A stretch of 40,294 bases of DNA from Acidimicrobiia bacterium (GTDB lineage Bacteria > Actinomycetota > Acidimicrobiia > UBA2766). The stretch's first letter is position 1; every line of letters begins with the position of its first letter. Location: assembly GCA_020850945.1 (NCBI GenBank), contig JADZDR010000015.1:1-40294 (forward strand). Direction: 5' to 3'. Below the pieces are notes generated by a model. The model was not told where the DNA came from. It searched no databases and saw only the letters and a list, made by a program, of their open reading frames with translations. The position numbers and the translations under genes are program-made. Positions 18,027 through 25,582 of the stretch are shown piece by piece.

Positions 18027-18686
18027 TCACCCGGTAACGGTGGGGAGGACGACCAGCGCCACGATCGTGATCGTGTTGTTCGTGGCGTGGGCGACCACGG
18101 GCATGACGAGCGAACCGCCGTCCTGGCGGCGCAACCAGGCAAGGAGGAGACCGAAGAGGAGGAGCTGGAGGAACGCCGGCGGGTTCAGGTGCACGGCCGC
18201 GAAGATGACGGCTGTCACGACGATCGCCACCCAGTGCGTCGGCCAGCGAGGGACAGATGGGTTGGTCACGCCTTCTGTGGCGCTCCGGTGGCTGGAGGAA
18301 GCGAGCATCGTGAGGAGGTAGCCGCGCCAGAACATCTCCTCCCCGATCGGGGCGATCACCACCGCTCCCACGACGAGCAGGGTCGTGAGGAACGGGTCCT
18401 CGAGGGCATCCCTGTAGGGAGCAAGCGTGTCGATGTCGGGAAAGAGGGCCTGGAGGATCATGCCGATCCCCGTGAAGACGAGCCAGGCCACGACGCCGGC
18501 TGTGACACCGAGCAAGGCAGACCTGGCAGGGCGCGGGGGACGGCGCCAGCCGATGTCCTCAGCCGACCCACCCATGGCCCGCACACCTATCACGGTCCCG
18601 GCGACGAGTACGACCCCCCCGAGATAGGGCACGAGGAAAGAGGTGAGCAGGATGCCGAGGGCGACGAGAACCCACAGCCCCGGCAT
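18027..18686 (-). CDS. CPBP-family intramembrane metalloprotease
   Basis: 219 residues with about six membrane segments and the three CPBP (CAAX protease and bacteriocin-processing) motifs: EExxxR in APIGEEMFWRGYL (Glu 116-117, Arg 121), FxxxH in IFAAVHLNPPAF, and HxxxN in HATNN. These proteins sit in the cytoplasmic membrane and process prenylated or small membrane peptides, or act in bacteriocin immunity; the substrate here is unknown. The ATG start has only a weak Shine-Dalgarno. The next gene upstream on the same strand (18773) is separated by 86 bp. Confidence 0.9.
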   Translation of the reverse strand: MPGLWVLVALGILLTSFLVPYLGGVVLVAGTVIGVRAMGGSAEDIGWRRPPRPARSALLGVTAGVVAWLVFTGIGMILQALFPDIDTLAPYRDALEDPFLTTLLVVGAVVIAPIGEEMFWRGYLLTMLASSSHRSATEGVTNPSVPRWPTHWVAIVVTAVIFAAVHLNPPAFLQLLLFGLLLAWLRRQDGGSLVMPVVAHATNNTITIVALVVLPTVTG

Positions 18687-18772
18687 CCGATCCAGTTGCG
18701 GCAGCGGCGCGCGCGGCAGGAGTGGGTCGCAACTGGCGGGGTCGCGCCGTTCGGCCTCTTCGGGTTCGGAGG

Positions 18773-19117
18773 TCAGGTCCGCTCCTCGACGCCCGGTGGA
18801 GGCCGCTTGCCGATGTACCGGGAGCGCTGCCGCCCGTCTTCACGCCAGTACGCGTACCAGTACGGCCCGTGTGGGCACTTGCCGCACTCCTCCTTGCCGC
18901 AACGCACGAACTGGCGCCGGTACCCGACATGGGCCTGGCCCGGTACGCCGGACTCGAACGCGTCGGTCCCTCCGGTGTCGGCCTTCGGGTCGAGCGTCTC
19001 GAACCGGGGGCCGTCCGTGCCCGCGAGCAGACCCTGTGCGTAGATGACGGCACGACGCAGCTCGTACTCGTCGAGGGCACGCAATGCCTGCTTCAGGCTC
19101 TCTTCCACCACGAGCAT
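18773..19117 (-). CDS. Small conserved Cys-rich protein (DUF6788-like)
   Basis: 114 residues. The N-terminal third is helical (SLKQALRALDEYELRRAV). The C-terminal half carries YRRQFVRCGKEECGKC and then HGPYWYAYWREDGRQRSRYI, a compact Cys/aromatic module that also occurs on transposon- and plasmid-borne small proteins. The Cys residues may bind a metal. The start is taken as ATG 19117; a GTG three codons earlier is equally open. Function is not recognised. Confidence 0.65.
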   Translation of the reverse strand: MLVVEESLKQALRALDEYELRRAVIYAQGLLAGTDGPRFETLDPKADTGGTDAFESGVPGQAHVGYRRQFVRCGKEECGKCPHGPYWYAYWREDGRQRSRYIGKRPPPGVEERT

Positions 19118-19174
19118 GCTACCCACCCCACTTGTCGCGCCCCTGGCCTTCCCCTGCCCGGGACGGGGCCGGGT

Positions 19175-19747
19175 TCAAGAAGAGCCGGCGTGGGTGTCCT
19201 CGTCGGCGGGGGCGACGTCGTCGGCATCGAGACCGTCCCCGAAGGTGGAGTCGTCATCCCAGTAGTCGACGAGGCCGTCTGCGATCTCACCCCCGGCAAG
19301 ATCGTGCGCGAAGCGGTCGATCTGACGGGTTATGTCGGAGGGCTCGTTGCGCTCGTCGACGTCGAGGGGGCCGCTCGGATGCTCGTCGTCGGGGACGTAT
19401 CCGCCGGGCAGATCGGGGCGGCGCCGCACCTCGATTCCCTTGCGGCCCCGCATCGCCGGATGGTCCTCGTCGTGGCGCGCTGCCGTCGATTCCGGTGTCT
19501 GCACGAAGAGGGGCTGCTCGCGGCGCCGCTGGTCGTCCAACAGCCAGCCGATGGGAATCGTGAACGACTCGGCATGGCGCAGACACAGGACCTGCGCCCC
19601 GAAGGGGAGCGAACCCTCGTAGTCGGCGAGGAATACGGTCTTGGCCTGGTAGTCGAACGAGAACACGTGTGTCGCCGGCCCCGTGCAGCGCTGCTTGGAG
19701 CAGGGAACGAGATTGCCGGGGCGGAGGCGAGTTCGCTGTGCAGCCAT
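19175..19747 (-). CDS. DUF3499 protein (Rv3258c-like)
   Basis: 190 residues. The first 70 match the actinobacterial DUF3499 family: Cys 16 and Cys 21 (CSKQRC), Cys 55 and His 58 (LCLRHAE) form a likely metal site, followed by TIPIGWLL. The rest is an extended acidic, probably disordered tail, longer than in the short mycobacterial homologue. Function is unknown. In mycobacteria the gene lies next to phosphomannomutase; here it is about 6 kb away, separated by glycosylation and accessory genes. There is no Shine-Dalgarno, and a good -35/-10 pair ends eight bases before the ATG, indicating a leaderless mRNA. Confidence 0.88.
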   Translation of the reverse strand: MAAQRTRLRPGNLVPCSKQRCTGPATHVFSFDYQAKTVFLADYEGSLPFGAQVLCLRHAESFTIPIGWLLDDQRRREQPLFVQTPESTAARHDEDHPAMRGRKGIEVRRRPDLPGGYVPDDEHPSGPLDVDERNEPSDITRQIDRFAHDLAGGEIADGLVDYWDDDSTFGDGLDADDVAPADEDTHAGSS

Positions 19748-19755
19748 TGCGCTGC

Positions 19756-19784
19756 AATCTACGTAGCCAGACTTCCCCGACCAA
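19756..19784 (-). promoter_or_regulatory. Promoter of the DUF3499 gene
   Basis: The - strand carries TTGGTC (19784-19779), a 17-bp spacer, then TAGATT (19761-19756), with the ATG eight bases beyond. Transcription should start at or just before the start codon. Confidence 0.6.
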
Positions 19785-19829
19785 GCATCCTGTCTGACCT
19801 GGGATTTCAGGCCGGAATCGACGGTCGTG

Positions 19830-21347
19830 TCAGAAGATGATGACGCGGGTCCCGACGGGGATCTTCTCGAAGAAGTCGACGATCTCGCCGTTCGCCATGC
19901 GGACGCAACCGTGCGACGCGGCCGACCCGAGGGATCCGGTGTTGCTCGTGCCGTGGATGCGGATACCGGCTGCGTTCAGATTGAGGGCACGCACGCCGAG
20001 GGGATTGCTCGGGCCGGGGCCGATCTTGGCGGGCATGCCCGCACCCCAGCCGTTCGGCGCCGGATTCACCCACGTCGGGTTCGCCCGCTTCTCGACGATC
20101 TCGAACTCGCCCTTCGGGGTCGGGTAGCCGGGTGTGCCGACGGCGACGGTGTGGGTCTCGACGAGCTCGGCCCCGGAATAGAGGTAGAGGACGCGTTCGG
20201 ACCGGTTCACGAAGATCGAGAGACCGAGGGTCTGCTCCGTGACGGCGGGCGCGAGGATCGCGACCGGCAGGTCGAACGGGATCTCGGCGGCGACTTCCTC
20301 GTCCTTCCCGAAACTGGTGAGCGCCCACGTGCGGGCGTTGGTGTCGACCGTGTTGGTCAGCGCCACCGGGTCGAGCTGGCGGCCGACGACGCTCGGTACG
20401 ACCTGGAAGGCCCCGGTCTCGACATCGATGCGGGCGTCGACAGGGGCACGGTCCATCGCCGCCTTCACCCCGTTCACCCAATTCGACCGCTTCGTCTCGT
20501 CGACGGTGTAGGCCATCTCGACGTCGACGTCGACGGGCTTGTCGAGGAGGCGGTGATACGTGCGCACGAAGGGGCCTGTGACCGTCTCGAGGCGGAAGCC
20601 CGACGGCTCCTCGGCGTCCACGGCCCGCGCATCGACAGCGGCGTCCACGGCGCCGTCCACGTCGGCGCCGACCCCGAGGTCGGTCAGGGTGACAGGGTGC
20701 TTCTCGCCGTCGGCCTGGCCGACCACCACCTGCGAGAGGGCGGCAGCCGCCGCGTCCTCGAGCTCGGCCGTGGCATCCGCGCTGCTCAGGCCGCCGACGT
20801 CGACACCGTCCACCGTGACTCCCGGCAGGACGTTGTTCTGTTGCGTGAAGTCGAAGATCACGACTGCGGCGACGAAGGCGGCGACGACACCGCCCACGAT
20901 CATGAGGACCTTGGGCCAGCGCCGCTTGCGGGTCTCGGTGCCGGCGCCGTTGCCGTCTCCCTTCACCCACGGTGGGGGTGGTGGCAGGGGTGCCGCCGAG
21001 ACGACGGGAAGGACCACCGTGTCGGTCCGGCCCGGGGTCAGGACCGGGGCACCGTTCCCGTTCCCGTTCCCGTTCCCGATGCCGGTGCCGTTCCCGGCGC
21101 CGTTCCCGGCGTTCTGCGTCGCGTCGCCCGCGGGCTCCTCGGCACTGACCTCGGCCCCGTCGACGACGGCGTCTTCCGGGGCGTCCTCTGGCGTCGCCAC
21201 GACCTGTGGGGTGTCGGCCTCGACATCTCGGCTGTCATCGAGGACTGCCTCGTCGGGTTCGAGGATGGCGGTCTGGACAGACGCGTCGGCTGCGTGGGAA
21301 TCGTCGGATGCAACGCCGTCCGGGCTTGGGTCGCGACTCTCGCTCAT
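19830..21347 (-). CDS. L,D-transpeptidase (YkuD) with membrane anchor and PG-binding-like region
   Basis: About 505 residues. An acidic cytoplasmic N-terminus contains a Gly-Asn repeat (about 80-100) and a poly-Pro stretch, followed by one membrane helix (about 146-166), a region like the peptidoglycan-binding/VanW-associated domain (NVLPGVTVDGVDVGGLS onward), and a C-terminal YkuD domain. The latter has RIHGTSN and the catalytic SHGCVRMAN. Such enzymes make 3-3 cross-links in peptidoglycan on the outer membrane face. The start ATG 21347 is preferred over 21383 because the protein then begins MSES; the Shine-Dalgarno is weak either way. It diverges from ftsH across about 400 bases. Confidence 0.92.
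   Translation of the reverse strand: MSESRDPSPDGVASDDSHAADASVQTAILEPDEAVLDDSRDVEADTPQVVATPEDAPEDAVVDGAEVSAEEPAGDATQNAGNGAGNGTGIGNGNGNGNGAPVLTPGRTDTVVLPVVSAAPLPPPPPWVKGDGNGAGTETRKRRWPKVLMIVGGVVAAFVAAVVIFDFTQQNNVLPGVTVDGVDVGGLSSADATAELEDAAAAALSQVVVGQADGEKHPVTLTDLGVGADVDGAVDAAVDARAVDAEEPSGFRLETVTGPFVRTYHRLLDKPVDVDVEMAYTVDETKRSNWVNGVKAAMDRAPVDARIDVETGAFQVVPSVVGRQLDPVALTNTVDTNARTWALTSFGKDEEVAAEIPFDLPVAILAPAVTEQTLGLSIFVNRSERVLYLYSGAELVETHTVAVGTPGYPTPKGEFEIVEKRANPTWVNPAPNGWGAGMPAKIGPGPSNPLGVRALNLNAAGIRIHGTSNTGSLGSAASHGCVRMANGEIVDFFEKIPVGTRVIIF
21052..21112 (-). repeat. Hexanucleotide microsatellite within the L,D-transpeptidase gene
   Basis: GGGAAC (- strand) is repeated several times perfectly, then with variants, encoding a Gly-Asn tract in the cytoplasmic linker before the membrane helix. 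The unit length keeps frame, so copy-number change would alter only linker length. Confidence 0.8.
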
Positions 21348-21750
21348 GTCACCAGGTCCCTCGTGGTGCCGGGATACGGCCATTTGGCTACGTCGAGTGT
21401 TCGTAGGTTACGCGAATTGCCCGGCTATCTGGGCGATACCCAGGCGTCTTCGGGTGTCGGGGGGGAGTGCGGGGATCCCCAGACCAGACATCGGACACTC
21501 GGCCAGATGGATTGACCCCTGGATTCTTGTGGAAAACGCACGGAAACGTCAATCAGTGACCACCCCACTACGCGCTGCCCGATCCCAGCGACGCACGGAT
21601 CCGAACCCCCCCCTCGGATCGGGGGGCGAGAAGCCCGAGGCGTCCCACCCTCCGCGCCCCCCTAGAATGCGAGAGTCAGCCCGAACGTGACCGGCCCTCG
21701 AACTTGTGCCGGGGCGGGCCCGCAAGCGGCGGAAGTGAGACGCAGACCGC
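21348..21750. other. Intergenic region between divergent L,D-transpeptidase and ftsH
   Basis: About 400 bases with no convincing gene. A C-run/G-run inverted pair at 21606-21626 could form a short hairpin, and a TAGAAT box sits at 21663-21668. Otherwise I see only unassigned promoter DNA for the two genes. Confidence 0.6.
21663..21668 (+). promoter_or_regulatory. Candidate -10 box for ftsH
   Basis: TAGAAT lies 82 bases before the ftsH ATG, implying a 5' leader of about 75 nt. No matching -35 hexamer is evident, so this is tentative. Confidence 0.35.
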
Positions 21751-23787
21751 ATGAACCCGATGGAGCCCCAGGGGGGCCAGAATCCCAACTCCGGCCGCGA
21801 CGGCGGCCCGGGTGGACCCGGCGACCGCAACGACACGAGTTGGCCGCGCTGGGCGATGTGGGCAGTGGGACTCGTCTTCCTCGCGATCATCGCCTTCTCT
21901 TTCTTCGCCCGTACCGAGACGGGCACGAGCCTGCCGACCGACCAGTTCTTCAGCGCCCTCGAGAACAAGCAGGTCGTGAGCGTCGAGATCGACACGGCGA
22001 CGGGCAACGCCTCGGGCAAGTACCGCCCCAAGGCGGAGAGCGACCAGGCCGAGGCCTTCACGACCACCGTGAACCTCAACGACCAGAGCCTCGACCAGAA
22101 GCTCGCCGAGTCCGGCGCCGAATACGAGTACAAGGCACCGAGCAACAACAACGCCCTGCTCAACGTGCTGTTCTTCCTCCTCCCGTTCCTGCTGATCATC
22201 CTCGTCATGGTCTGGGTGAACCGCAGGGCACAGGGCCAGATGGGCTCGATCATGCAGATCGGGCGGAGCCGCGCGAAGGTGTACACGACCGAGAAGCCCA
22301 AGACCACGTTCGGCGACGTCGCCGGCCACGAGGCACCCAAGCAGGAGATCAAAGAGGTCGTCTCCTTCCTCAAGGAGCCCCGCAAGTTCAAGGAGCTCGG
22401 CGCGAAGGTCCCCAAGGGCGTCCTCCTCGTCGGCCCGCCCGGCACGGGGAAGACACTGCTCGCCCGCGCGGTGGCCGGTGAAGCCGGCGTGCCCTTCGTC
22501 GCCGTGACCGGGTCGGACTTCATGGAGATGTTCGTCGGTGTGGGTGCCGCCCGCGTGCGGGACCTCTTCCAGACGGCCCGCAAGCAGGCCCCGGCCGTGA
22601 TCTTCATCGACGAGATCGACTCGATCGGCCGCAAACGCGGCGCCGGCCTCGGCGGCGGCCACGACGAGCGCGAGCAGACCCTGAACCAGCTCCTGTCCGA
22701 GATGGACGGCTTCGAAGGAGCCGAGGGGATCGTCATGATGGCGGCGACGAACAGGCCTGACATCCTCGACCCCGCCCTCCTGCGACCGGGCCGCTTCGAT
22801 CGCCAGATAGTCGTCCCCCTGCCGACACAGACCGAACGCCTCGCGATCCTCGAGGTGCACACGAAGGACAAGAAGCTCTCCCCCGAAGTCGACCTCACGA
22901 TCCTCGCCCGCGGCACACCCGGATTCAGCGGCGCCGACCTCGCGAACCTCACGAACGAGGCCGCCCTCCACGCCGTCCGCAACGGCCACACCCTCATCTT
23001 CGCCGAGGACTTCGACTCGGCCCGGGACCGGATCATGATGGGCATCAAGCGCGACTCGCTGGCCATGAGCGACGAGGAGAAGCGCGTGACCGCCTACCAC
23101 GAGTCGGGCCACGCCATCTGCGCCGCCCTCACACCCGAAGCGGACGAGATCCACAAGGTCACGATCCTCCCCGTCGGTATGGCCCTCGGTGTCACGCAGT
23201 TCCTCCCGGAGGAACGTCACTCCGAGACCCGCGACCGCATCGAAGCGCATCTCGTCGTCGCCATGGGCGGACGTGTCGCAGAGGAGATCGTCTACGACAT
23301 CCCCTCGACGGGCGCCCAGAACGACCTGCAACAGGCGACGAAGATCGCCCGCAAGATGGTGAAGGAATGGGGTATGTCCGACAAGCTCGGACCCGTCAGC
23401 TACAGCGGCGACAGCGAGATGGTGTTCCTCGGCGACGAGATCGCCCGCGGCCACGAGTACTCCGAAGAGACGGCCCGCATCATCGACGAGGAGATCACAC
23501 GCATCGTCAACGACGCCCGCCGCCAGGCCACGCATCTCCTCACGCAGAACCGGGCGGCACTCGACCTCGTCGCCACGACCCTCCTCGAACGGGAATCGAT
23601 CCCGGGTGAGGACGTGCACCGGCTCATCCGGGTCGCACGCGGAGAACTGCCACCGCAGGCCGCGACAACGCCCGTAGCGGAACCGGCTGGACCCGGGACG
23701 GAGGCCGTCGCTCCGGCGCCCGCAGCCGAGACCGTGCAGAAGCCCGGCTTCCTCCCCCCACCCATGACCCCCGGCGTCGCCCACTGA
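21751..23787 (+). CDS. ftsH: ATP-dependent zinc metalloprotease FtsH
   Basis: 678 residues. Two membrane helices (about 36-53 and 137-156) flank an extracytoplasmic domain. The AAA+ module follows, with Walker A GPPGTGKT (228-235), Walker B VIFIDEID (283-290) and the second region of homology around RPGRFDRQ. The M41 protease domain has HESGH (450-454). FtsH forms a hexamer that degrades misassembled membrane proteins and unstable cytoplasmic regulators. The C-terminal 50 residues are Pro/Ala-rich. The usual actinobacterial neighbours (tilS, hpt, folE) are absent. Confidence 0.97.
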   Translation: MNPMEPQGGQNPNSGRDGGPGGPGDRNDTSWPRWAMWAVGLVFLAIIAFSFFARTETGTSLPTDQFFSALENKQVVSVEIDTATGNASGKYRPKAESDQAEAFTTTVNLNDQSLDQKLAESGAEYEYKAPSNNNALLNVLFFLLPFLLIILVMVWVNRRAQGQMGSIMQIGRSRAKVYTTEKPKTTFGDVAGHEAPKQEIKEVVSFLKEPRKFKELGAKVPKGVLLVGPPGTGKTLLARAVAGEAGVPFVAVTGSDFMEMFVGVGAARVRDLFQTARKQAPAVIFIDEIDSIGRKRGAGLGGGHDEREQTLNQLLSEMDGFEGAEGIVMMAATNRPDILDPALLRPGRFDRQIVVPLPTQTERLAILEVHTKDKKLSPEVDLTILARGTPGFSGADLANLTNEAALHAVRNGHTLIFAEDFDSARDRIMMGIKRDSLAMSDEEKRVTAYHESGHAICAALTPEADEIHKVTILPVGMALGVTQFLPEERHSETRDRIEAHLVVAMGGRVAEEIVYDIPSTGAQNDLQQATKIARKMVKEWGMSDKLGPVSYSGDSEMVFLGDEIARGHEYSEETARIIDEEITRIVNDARRQATHLLTQNRAALDLVATTLLERESIPGEDVHRLIRVARGELPPQAATTPVAEPAGPGTEAVAPAPAAETVQKPGFLPPPMTPGVAH

Positions 23788-23807
23788 TCCTGCGGGCCGC
23801 GCGCGTG

Positions 23808-24116
23808 TCAGGGTGACAGCGCCCGAGTCACGGTGCGTTCGAGAACGCCGGCAAGCGGCTCCCCCACCCAATCGCGCACGACATCCCCCGCCGCGTCTAC
23901 GAGCCAGAGCTGGGGCACGCGGTCGAGACCGGGTGCATCGACCTCGGAGGCATCGACGGAATGGATGTCGATCCCCTCGAGCCGGTCGAGGCGCTCCCGC
24001 ACGCGACGGCAGGGCACACACGTGGGGGACGTGACGAGCACGGCGAGGAGCCTGCCCGCCACCGGCAGGGTGGCGCCGATACCGTCAGGGAGGGGGCGCC
24101 GCGAAGGCTCGATCAC
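23808..24116 (-). CDS. Thioredoxin-like protein with CVPC motif
   Basis: 102 residues with a thioredoxin-like layout: LLAVLVTSPTCVPCRRV (Cys 33 and Cys 36), then VPQLWLVDAAGDVV, in which Val-Pro is the cis-Pro region. The CxxC suggests thiol-disulfide exchange. No signal peptide or membrane segment is seen, so a cytoplasmic site is likely. The GTG start overlaps the DUF5719 stop as GTGA, so expression is probably coupled to that envelope gene. The 3' end lies 21 bp from the convergent ftsH end. Confidence 0.78.
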   Translation of the reverse strand: MIEPSRRPLPDGIGATLPVAGRLLAVLVTSPTCVPCRRVRERLDRLEGIDIHSVDASEVDAPGLDRVPQLWLVDAAGDVVRDWVGEPLAGVLERTVTRALSP

Positions 24117-25582
24117 CGCACAGGGATCCCGGACGTGATCGCCCAGTCACCCTGCTCGAAGTATCCGTGCCCGACAAGACCGCCGCCGTCGAACACGACG
24201 AGCAGCCCACCGGGTGCGTCGATTCCGAGGTCAGGCGTGGCGACGCCGACGCGTGTCCCGGCGGGAACCTCGATCGGATCCCCCACGGCGTCGAGCGACT
24301 CACCGCCCTCTGTCGAGAGGAGGTAGAGCTTCGCCTTGATCTCCCGGTCACCCGGGTTGACGAGCTCGACGAAGCCTTCCGCCGGGTCGGCAGGAGAGGA
24401 CGGCAGGAGCCAGACACGTGCCGTGCCGAGAAGGGGCGTGACGAGAGCCTGATCGTTGTTCGACGTGCGGAGCTGGTCTGCGCTCGCCTCGACATCCGCC
24501 TCGAGCTCGTTCGCGATGGACGGGCCTACGTCCGAGACACCGGTGAGGTCCAAGGCCGACACGGAGGCAGCCGGGAACTCGAGATCCTTCGGCGGGATCG
24601 GATCCGTTCCGCTGTCGGGGTAGGACAACACCGTGACGAGACCGATCTTCTCCGTCTCGTTGAGCACCGAGATGACCTCGTTCTGGCCTTCCGTCGCCCG
24701 CCCGCCCGTGAAGAACATGCGTTTCGCAGGCGACGGCATGCCGAGCGTGGACCCGAAGCCGTTGGCACCTCCACCCGGCAGGAGGGCGTTGCTGACAACT
24801 ATCGTCCCCCTCTGCGCGTGGACGCTCACTGCCACCTCGTCCCGCCGGATCACGTTCTCGTGGACTGCGATCTTCATGCGCCGGTGTGGCGCGAGTGTGA
24901 GGCCCCCGAGCGGAGTCTCTTCGCGGGCGGCGGTCTCCCCTGCATTGCGCGACTTGAAGTTCACGTCGAAGACGACCTGCTCGTCCGTGGGGTTGTAGAC
25001 GTAGACGAACTCGAGGACGCCCTTGGCGGTCGAACCCGTCGCGAAACGCCAGGTGCGGGAGCCGGCCGCCGGACACGGATACGTGGCCACGCCCTCGATG
25101 CCACCGCCTGTCCGCACGACTTTCGCCTCGACGGCGACCTCACCCGCCGGTACCGTGACGGACGCGGCGCCGGCGGCCTCGCTGTGGTCCGACACCTTCA
25201 CGATCGCCGTGCCCCGGGCCGGAACATCGACGGGCACGGTCACGTTCGGCTCCTCCTCGGCATCGGAGACGATGTCGACCGTGGCCGAGAGGTCGGAGTC
25301 GGAGTTGCTCGCGACGTATAGCTCCGTCTCGGTCTGCTCCCCCGTCGGCGTATCGGGACAGTGGAACACCTGCTGAACCGGCACCGCGGTCTCTCCTTCG
25401 GAGGACGACCCGGATTCGGGACGCAGCACGTCGAGCAGGACTCCGAGAGCGAGCGTCGCCACGACGAGCACGATTACGACGGCCCGGGCAGGACGTGACG
25501 CCTGGGCATCACCCCCGGGTGGGGACTCGGCGCCGGTACCGCGTGCGTCGCCGACCTCGGGCACGTCCTCACTGCTGGTCAT
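24113..25582 (-). CDS. DUF5719-family membrane-anchored envelope protein
   Basis: 489 residues. A short cytoplasmic segment is followed by one membrane helix (about 33-51) and a long beta-rich extracytoplasmic region with repeated Ig-like or jelly-roll-type strands (for example LYVASNSDSDLSATVDI, and FVELVNPGDREIKAKLYLL). Two Cys (in FHCPDT and YPCPAA) could form a disulfide. The family is typical of Actinobacteria and commonly follows a large glycosyltransferase gene, as here; its role is unknown. The ATG overlaps the end of the glycosyltransferase frame by 14 bp, and the thioredoxin-like gene overlaps its own stop. Confidence 0.8.
   Translation of the reverse strand: MTSSEDVPEVGDARGTGAESPPGGDAQASRPARAVVIVLVVATLALGVLLDVLRPESGSSSEGETAVPVQQVFHCPDTPTGEQTETELYVASNSDSDLSATVDIVSDAEEEPNVTVPVDVPARGTAIVKVSDHSEAAGAASVTVPAGEVAVEAKVVRTGGGIEGVATYPCPAAGSRTWRFATGSTAKGVLEFVYVYNPTDEQVVFDVNFKSRNAGETAAREETPLGGLTLAPHRRMKIAVHENVIRRDEVAVSVHAQRGTIVVSNALLPGGGANGFGSTLGMPSPAKRMFFTGGRATEGQNEVISVLNETEKIGLVTVLSYPDSGTDPIPPKDLEFPAASVSALDLTGVSDVGPSIANELEADVEASADQLRTSNNDQALVTPLLGTARVWLLPSSPADPAEGFVELVNPGDREIKAKLYLLSTEGGESLDAVGDPIEVPAGTRVGVATPDLGIDAPGGLLVVFDGGGLVGHGYFEQGDWAITSGIPVR

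Noticed and set aside
19827-21515. 562-codon + strand open frame opposite the L,D-transpeptidase gene
   Set aside because: The - strand carries the YkuD catalytic motif and a membrane anchor; the + reading is a shadow.
21549-24021. Two long - strand open frames opposite ftsH
   Set aside because: FtsH is complete on the + strand with all AAA+ and zinc motifs.
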